A DNA stretch of 64,000 nucleotides. Source: Magnolia sinica. Its lineage: Eukaryota > Streptophyta > Magnoliopsida > Magnoliales > Magnoliaceae. Of the stretch, positions 57,900 to 64,000 are shown piece after piece. Below the pieces are notes generated by a model. That model searched no databases. It was given only the letters and a program-made list of their open reading frames with translations, and had not been told where the DNA came from. The translations under genes and the position numbers were made by a program. Location: assembly GCF_029962835.1 (NCBI RefSeq), contig NC_080577.1, positions 32,718,501-32,782,500 on the forward strand, in the 5' to 3' direction. Position 1 is the first letter of the stretch; each line of letters opens with the position of its first letter.

Positions 57900-59302
57900 A
57901 CCAAATATGGCCCCACTTGCATGGGGTATTGAGCAACCAACAGACTACAGGCTTGCTGATGAGCAGGACCCTGCAATTCCACAAGTGTAAACTCTGTTAA
58001 GAGCCGTGTTCGTGCATCCATTTCAACAAATCTCCACTATCTTAACAAATCGGAGATTAATCATGTGTGTAAATACAATTTCAGTAGAGATAATGGTGAC
58101 CTACACTGGAGATGAGCCTTTCAACATCCAGATGAAGCAAGTTGCATTTTGGAACTAAACAGGCCAGACCAGGCTTGGTCTGGGCCAATAGGCCTTTAAA
58201 CATAGCCCACGCCTGGACTGACTGATGAATGGACTTCAATTTTAGGCCCAGGTCCCCATCCCTACAGCCTGATATGCCAGCCAAGCCCGACCTCAAATGG
58301 GCTGGACCCAGAAGCCCAACAGGCCAATCTGGCTCCAATCCAATGGGTCAATTTTCAGATCCAGCCCATTGATTGAACCACTCATCATTCCTGAGATTGG
58401 GCAATCTAGGGATTCCCCAACCATCTGATTCAAAACAAATCCTAGGATTTTGGCAAATCCAAGATTGAGTAATGAGCTCCGTGAAATATCTAGTCATCAA
58501 ATAGCTTATAAATGCACCTACGAGTATCACACTCATAAAGTGGCCATATCCAAGTTGTAAGCTACTTCCTTTAAATTCATATCTAGTGTCATGATCCCAA
58601 ATTGCAGTTGAATTGCTTACAGGTTGGTCTTATTATGAATAATTGGAAGCATAATGGGTTTTGCCACTTCCTATTGACTAAACTGGATGTTCGCAATTCA
58701 ATTCACTTCACCATCCAAATGCTGCCTCACAGTTTGTTCCCACTTTAGCTGCCTGAACTACTAGTAAATAACATCGAAGCCAGAAGATTCAAAAGCATAT
58801 ACGTTGTTGAGAAGTGACCATTACCACAGGTTTCACTACCATAGAAAGTTCATCTCCACTAATAGAAGGCTGGTTTGGAAAGCATAAGTATGTGAATTAT
58901 GGTTGAGATGGACACATCAATGATGAGAGCTTTGGGTTTCATGGTTTCACTAACCAGCAGCCGGATGAGGTGAAATGAGAGCAGCAACAAAAAAGGAGAA
59001 TACAAGTAGTAAAACTAGGAATTCTGGGGGGTTTAATAAAGCACAAGTGGTGGCACCCCAAATAGAAGTTCGCCCAACCATAAGAGAGATTAGCTAATGA
59101 AGTTTCTTTGCAGTGGGGTCCACAGAGAAATGGGGAATGAAATCAAGCCATCCACTAAGTACTTGTCTTGGTCATTACCAGCGATAAACACCTCATCCAG
59201 GGGAATACAAGAACACAACTGTTTAAAATTGCTGTGCAGTTGCAGGAATAGAAAGCTGGTAGCCATGTTCCACTCCTGCTTCTAGTCATCCATACTTGCT
59301 AA
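57900..59302. other. Intergenic, no supported gene
   Basis: About 58,140-58,390 is rich in GGCCCA/GGCCTGG phrases (AACAGGCCAGACCAGGC, AGCCCAACAGGCC) like the arms of hAT-type miniature elements. Otherwise nothing is recognised. Confidence 0.45.
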
Positions 59303-59319
59303 CATTTTGTTGGACACTT

Positions 59320-59499
59320 TTTTTTTTTCAAAGATAACTGGAATGCATTAATAAAAAGGGGGAAACAAAAGGGGCAGCTGCTGAGATAGCAGCGAAACCA
59401 AAGGAAAAGAAAAGAAGCAACAGAAGAAAAAGCTAAAAACCAAGAAACAAAAGGTCCACATCCTTATGCCCATGAACATTAACGACCCACTCTATAATG
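59320..59499 (-). mobile_element. 5'-truncated L1-type LINE, 180 bp, with 17-bp target duplication
   Basis: CATTTTGTTGGACACTT lies exactly on both sides (59,303-59,319 and 59,500-59,516). The insert starts with a T run on the plus strand, which is the poly(A) tail of a minus-strand LINE, followed by CAAAGATAACTGGAATGCAT and an A-rich 3' region. The layout resembles the 3' end of the larger LINE at 60,859. Long exact duplication plus poly(A) is the mark of target-primed insertion. Confidence 0.9.
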
Positions 59500-59516
59500 C
59501 ATTTTGTTGGACACTT

Positions 59517-59979
59517 CCCTGGTCCCTATCCAGAATCCGTTGCTGCTTTCCCTTGCTGCCTAATGCAGTTAACTAATTGTTGGACATGTGAGGATAGAGA
59601 TGACAAAAGAACCTATGTTTTTTTTTTCTTCTTTTTTTTTTTTTGCCCCTCCTACTTCTCTTGGTACTAGTACACTATCTATATGTTTCTTGCTGTGATG
59701 TCTAATAGGTGAAATAATAATAAAGAGAACACTACCTGTCTAGTTTTTGCTTCCATTTATCCATATGGATTGTTGCAAAAGAAACAGACAATGGTGTAAT
59801 CATACTTTCCTAGCATTTCCATTTCCAACACCAGTATGCCACCAATGCACGAGAAGCAACGTTAGAATTTCAGCATCATATAAATTATTCCATTAGGGCA
59901 TATGTTTGGTTGCCACTTAAAAATGAGTTCCTCTCATTCTAGTTAAAATCAATTATATATCAGATATCCCATGGTTGGT

Positions 59980-60044
<65 letters not shown>

Positions 60045-60858
60045 TGAACTCTCTTCTTCTTTTTTTAGTGGGGGGGGAGTGGAGCAGTGGACCCAAATGG
60101 ACCCTTGGAATTTTGCAAAACCCTACACCAAATGATTTCCCTCTCTGTGAACAATAGAAGACAGATATTGGTGAATTCATCAAAACCTTATACATGATGA
60201 GGATGAAATTCCAAATGACATTGTAGGAACAATTTTCCAATGGTAAAACCCGAATTGCATACCTCCCACTTGATTTCCTACAAAACCCAAATCAACCACC
60301 TGCCCAACATCATTACAGAAAGATCCACATTGTTGTGTTGGTTTTTACTTTACTTTTTTCTATTTTAAAGATTTTAACAAGTAGGCACCAGAAACCAAGC
60401 ACAATAGAATCAAAATTTCTCCATCCTAGAGATAAAGTCAAACTTGATAATTTAGCATAAATGAAGCGAGTGGAGGAAAGATCATTCTCTCCCTCTTTTT
60501 CTTGCCACAAATTCCTCCCATCATGAAACCCAATTTCCATAACTCAGAAGTCAGAACAACTCAACCAGCACTCTCTTTTGCTGCATGTTTTCAACCATTT
60601 TCAGTAGCCAATTAAAAGGCCCACCATTCAGTTCATGATATTGTCATAAGTGAAAACCATGACTTCTTGGCACTCTCTATCCACAAGCTGAATTTTGCTG
60701 GTGCCAACAGACATGATACAGGTACTATACCAACCCAAGATCAATCGTTCTCCCTTTTATTAGTCTCCTAAACTCCTGTAACAGCTTACCTATCACCTAC
60801 CTGTGTTCCTTATGGATGCAGATAGTTTTCCAGAACTTGATTTCGAGAGGAATATACA
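59517..60858. other. Intergenic with a long TA microsatellite
   Basis: A (TA)n tract fills about 59,982-60,039. The remainder is AT-rich with only short unrecognised frames. Confidence 0.5.
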
Positions 60859-63800
60859 TTTTTTTTTTTTGAAAGATCACTAAAATTCATTAGAAAGGAA
60901 GACAACAGAACAGGAAAAAACAAAGAAAGCAACAGAAAAACAAAGAACAAAGCAAAACCCAGCAAAAGAGACGGTCCGCGGAGAAGATGGACCTTACAGC
61001 ACTGAAAAAAGGAAAAAATCAAAATTTCTAAAGCTATCGTGAGACGCTGCCCACTCAACAAGCAAACGTTTAGCAGAGGCGGTAATATTGTGCGCCAGAT
61101 GAGAGATATTATGAAAGCATCTGCTGTTTCTTTCTGTCCAAACGGCCCACCAAATAGCAAGAATCGACATCCTCCATAGCCGCTTAAGGTGCTTGCCCAG
61201 GCTGACCCCATACCAGGCATGGAGGAGAAGATCAACTGAACCCGGATTACACCAGTTAATCCTGAAGCAATGCAAAAAATCTGCCCAAACAGACGCAATG
61301 AACGGACAGTGGAGAAGGAGGTGATCGATAGTTTCCTCGTCCTTCATACAGCATAAGCAGATGTTGACCATTGGCAATCCTCTTTTTTTCAAATTGTCAA
61401 TCGTCAGAATTTTTTTGTGCCCCACAAGCCAGCTGAAGACCAGAAATTTTGGGGGGGCCCCACATCTCCAGATGAGGTTAGACGGAGGAGGAAGCGTGGG
61501 AGGAGAGGAGGAAAGCTTCTGATACAGGGACTTGACAGAGAACGTACCCGATTTATCCCATCTCCATTTGATACGATCAGCAGCTGAAGGATCCAGCTTA
61601 ATACTCAGAAGCTTTCGAAGAAGATCAACATAGTCTGAGGCCTCCCAGTCCTGTAAGTGTCTTTTGCAAGTCACATTCCACACTGTCTCTTCACCAGATG
61701 TTATAGCGCATCTGTTGATGGTGATATCATTAGACAGGGCTAGCTGGAAAATGGAAGGATACTGGTGTTTGAGGGGAGCATCTCCCAGCCAGGTGTCTTC
61801 CCAAAACCGAACACAATCTCCCTTCCCTGGATCGAAAACAACTCATTGAAGCACCTGCTTGCTCATGGACAAAATACCCCTCCAAATTGCTGAGGCTCTG
61901 TAGGTAGAAGAGGGCTTAGACCACCAGCCCCCAAAGGAACTACCATATTTATGTTTGATCAGCTGATTCCACAGGCTGTCATTCTCAGTCCCAAGTCTCC
62001 AAGTCCATTTTCCCAAAAGAGCTTCATTCATCGCCTTAAGGTCCCTAATGCCTACGCCCTCATTTTTAAAACTACAGCACACCTGCTTCCACTTCACAAG
62101 ATGATATTTATTTTTGTCAGACTTGCCGTTCCAGAAGAAATCCCGCCGCAGCTTATCGATCGACTTCAAAATAGTAGAAGGACATCTGAAGAGGGACATG
62201 AGGTGCACAGGCAAGTTAGACAACGCCGCCTTTATGAGAGTGAGCCGACCGCCTCGCGAAAGAAAACGACACTTCCATTTAGCCAAATAGGATTCGATAC
62301 GATTGATCACCGTGTCCCACGTTGATTTTTTTTTGGGGGGGGGGGGGGATGTACAAAGAGGGAGGCCGCAGTGCAGCCCATCTTTTGAGCATAATCTGAG
62401 ACCTCCTTGGGCTCTAGATTTATACCACATAATTTTGTTTTGGCCAAATTAACTTTCAGACCCGACACCACCTCGAAACAGCGAATGATAGAGTGTAAGT
62501 TCTCCACCAGCGCAGAATCTGCCAAGCAGAAAATAAGAGTATCGTCCGCGTATTGGATGTGGGAAATCGTCTTTGACATGCCTTTTATTCTGATACCACT
62601 AATGAGGCCTTCCTCTTCTCCTTTGTTCAACATTCTGGAAAGGGCCTCTCCAATGATAAGGAATAAAGGAGGGGATAAAGGATCACCCTGCCGCAAGCCA
62701 CGCGAGCCTTTGAAGAAACCGTTGGGGGATCCGTTAAGAAGAATGGAAAAGTGAGGAGAACTGATACATTCCCCCATCCACTGTCTCCATTTTGCACCGA
62801 AACCCATCCTTCTAAGCATGTACTGCAGAAAATCTCAATCGACGTGGTCGTAAGCCTTTTCGATGTCCAGCTTGCACATTAGGACTTTGGAGCCGGCTTT
62901 GTGAGCAGAGTCCAAACATTCATTAGCAATGAGGGCGCAGTCCACAATCTGCCTACCTGGAATGAACGCACTCTGATTGCCCGAAATGATCTTACCAATA
63001 ACCATATTCAGCCGAGAAGCAAGCACTTTAGCCAGGATTTTATAAGGGCTCCCAAGAAGACTGATGGGTCTATAGTCCTTGAGAGCAGCGGCCCCTGAAG
63101 CTTTCGGAATGAGCGCGATGAAAGAAGCCCCCAAACCCTTCGACAATCTGCCTCTTTCATGAAACTCCCTAACAAACTCCATCAAATCTCCCTTGAGTAT
63201 ATTCCAGAAAACTTGAAAAAAATAAATCGGGAAACCATCCGAGCCCAAAGCCTTGTCCCGAGCAAGCACCGCCACTGCTTTCCACACTTCCTCCTCACTG
63301 AAGGGGGCTTCCAGGTGGTTAGAGTCAGTAAGAGATAAACTCGGCATATACAGATTGTCCAAAGTAGGTCTGCCCCACCTCTCACCTTGGAATTGCGCTT
63401 TAAAATAGCGGATCACTTCTTCAGCAATTTGCTCCGTCTTCAATCCGGATGCCATCAACCACAATACTACTAATTTTGTTTCTTCTGGCATTCATACTGG
63501 CAATAGCATGGAAATATTTCATGTTGCTGTCACCCTCCTTAATCCATCTAGACCGGGACTTTTGTTTCCAATTCATTTCATCTTGAAGAGCACGGGCTGA
63601 TAAGGCCTAAATAATCTATATGCGTCTGGACGGAAAATCGGGGGGTTTTGAACCTGCTTTAGCTTCAGCATCAAGCGCTTGTAAATCATTCAGTAAGGCA
63701 TCCGATAGCAGATCCCTATTTCGTAAATCAGACTTCTTCCAAATCTTGAGCTTCTCTCTCAACATGCTCAGCTTGCGGCCAAGCCTATACCCAGCAAAGC

Positions 63801-64000
63801 CTGCCGCTGAAAAACTATCTCACCAGTCAGCGATCATTTGCGAGAATCCATCAATTTTGGTCCACGATAACTCAAACTTGAATGGTTTGGGTCCCCAATT
63901 TTGGTTGTCAGATGCGAGAAGGATCGGGCAGTGATCCGAAGTTGTTCTCGGGAGGGCAGTCTGGGACACTAACGGAAACTGATCCAACCATTCCGGAGAG
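60859..64000 (-). mobile_element. L1-type LINE, 3' part, continues past the right edge
   Basis: A T run at 60,859-60,870 is the poly(A) tail seen from the plus strand. Moving right to left on the minus strand are the end of the endonuclease domain (SDHCPILLASDNQNWG near 63,930), reverse transcriptase and a C-terminal zinc-binding domain. ORF1 and most of the endonuclease lie outside the window, so neither the 5' end nor a target duplication can be seen. Coding lesions are few, so the element is fairly young compared with the LTR fossils here. Confidence 0.9.
60994..64000 (-). pseudogene. LINE ORF2 (endonuclease end, reverse transcriptase, zf-RVT), broken
   Basis: ORF2 of L1 elements copies RNA into DNA at a nicked target. 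Visible in order: SDHCPI of the endonuclease; an IKEGDSNMKYFHAIAS stretch; reverse transcriptase blocks LIPKASGAAALKDYRPISLL, NQSAFIPGRQIVDCALIANE, LDIEKAYDHVD, GLRQGDPLSPPLFLI and the catalytic QYADDTLIF; and the zf-RVT domain ending CCMKDEETIDHLLLHCPF. The frame closes at 60,994. Lesions on the minus strand are a TGA at 62,835-62,837 (after KAYDHVD, where Trp is usual), a frame change at the G run of about 62,335-62,349, a TGA at 61,843-61,845, and a further stop near 63,840. The catalytic YADD box is intact. Confidence 0.88.

Overview
The window is nuclear DNA of a flowering plant. The signs are spliced plant-type genes, plant Copia and Gypsy retroelement fossils, an L1 LINE, FAR1-type Mutator (MULE) and hAT DNA transposons, and plant gene families (SAUR, Aux/IAA, glutaredoxin). 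No species can be named. The many copies of a GTGGGCCC-rich miniature element are distinctive but not diagnostic. There is no prokaryotic or organellar gene cluster. By eye most of the 64 kb is transposable-element sequence, and the only clearly intact conserved host gene is a single-exon SAUR gene at 14,710-15,078.

Layout. 1-930: tail of a Copia fossil. 1,912-2,465: a MULE-type miniature element with long inverted repeats and a 9-bp target duplication. 5,225-8,741: 5'-truncated Copia fossil with its 3' LTR. 10,280-14,320: several miniature elements and a hAT element (11,236-11,805, 8-bp target duplication) carrying a PPR-like coding scrap. 14,710-15,078: SAUR. 17,396-40,979: a 23.6-kb MULE. 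41,884-54,924: a Tat-like Ty3/Gypsy fossil with antisense ORFs near its 3' end and a 4.1-kb solo LTR nested in it. 56,550-57,900: another miniature-element copy, then a possible but unrecognised host gene. 59,320-59,499: a 5'-truncated L1 with a 17-bp target duplication. 60,859-64,000: the 3' part of a large L1 on the minus strand.

The main object is the 23.6-kb MULE. Its terminal inverted repeats are about 670-690 bp and the flanking 9-bp duplication matches at 8 of 9 bases. A FAR1/MULE transposase pseudogene runs inward from the left end. A multi-exon Ulp1-like (C48) cysteine protease pseudogene runs inward from the right. This two-gene convergent plan resembles MuDR. Each inverted repeat carries a potential 5' splice site, as if it supplies promoter and first exon to the gene it faces. 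Between and beside these genes lie pieces of plant genes: a three-exon glutaredoxin piece with clean splice sites and no break, an Aux/IAA first exon, and probably a pectin acetylesterase exon. There is also a 1.2-kb array of a 43-bp repeat.

Later events can be ordered. A 4.1-kb solo LTR (duplication CAACG) landed in the MULE. About 1.5 kb of the protease gene plus the first ~330 bp of that LTR was then duplicated in tandem. A second copy of the same LTR family sits 9 kb away in the opposite orientation (duplication ACATT), inside the Gypsy fossil.

All calls come from reading the sequence. Homology statements rest on recalled family motifs, not on searches.
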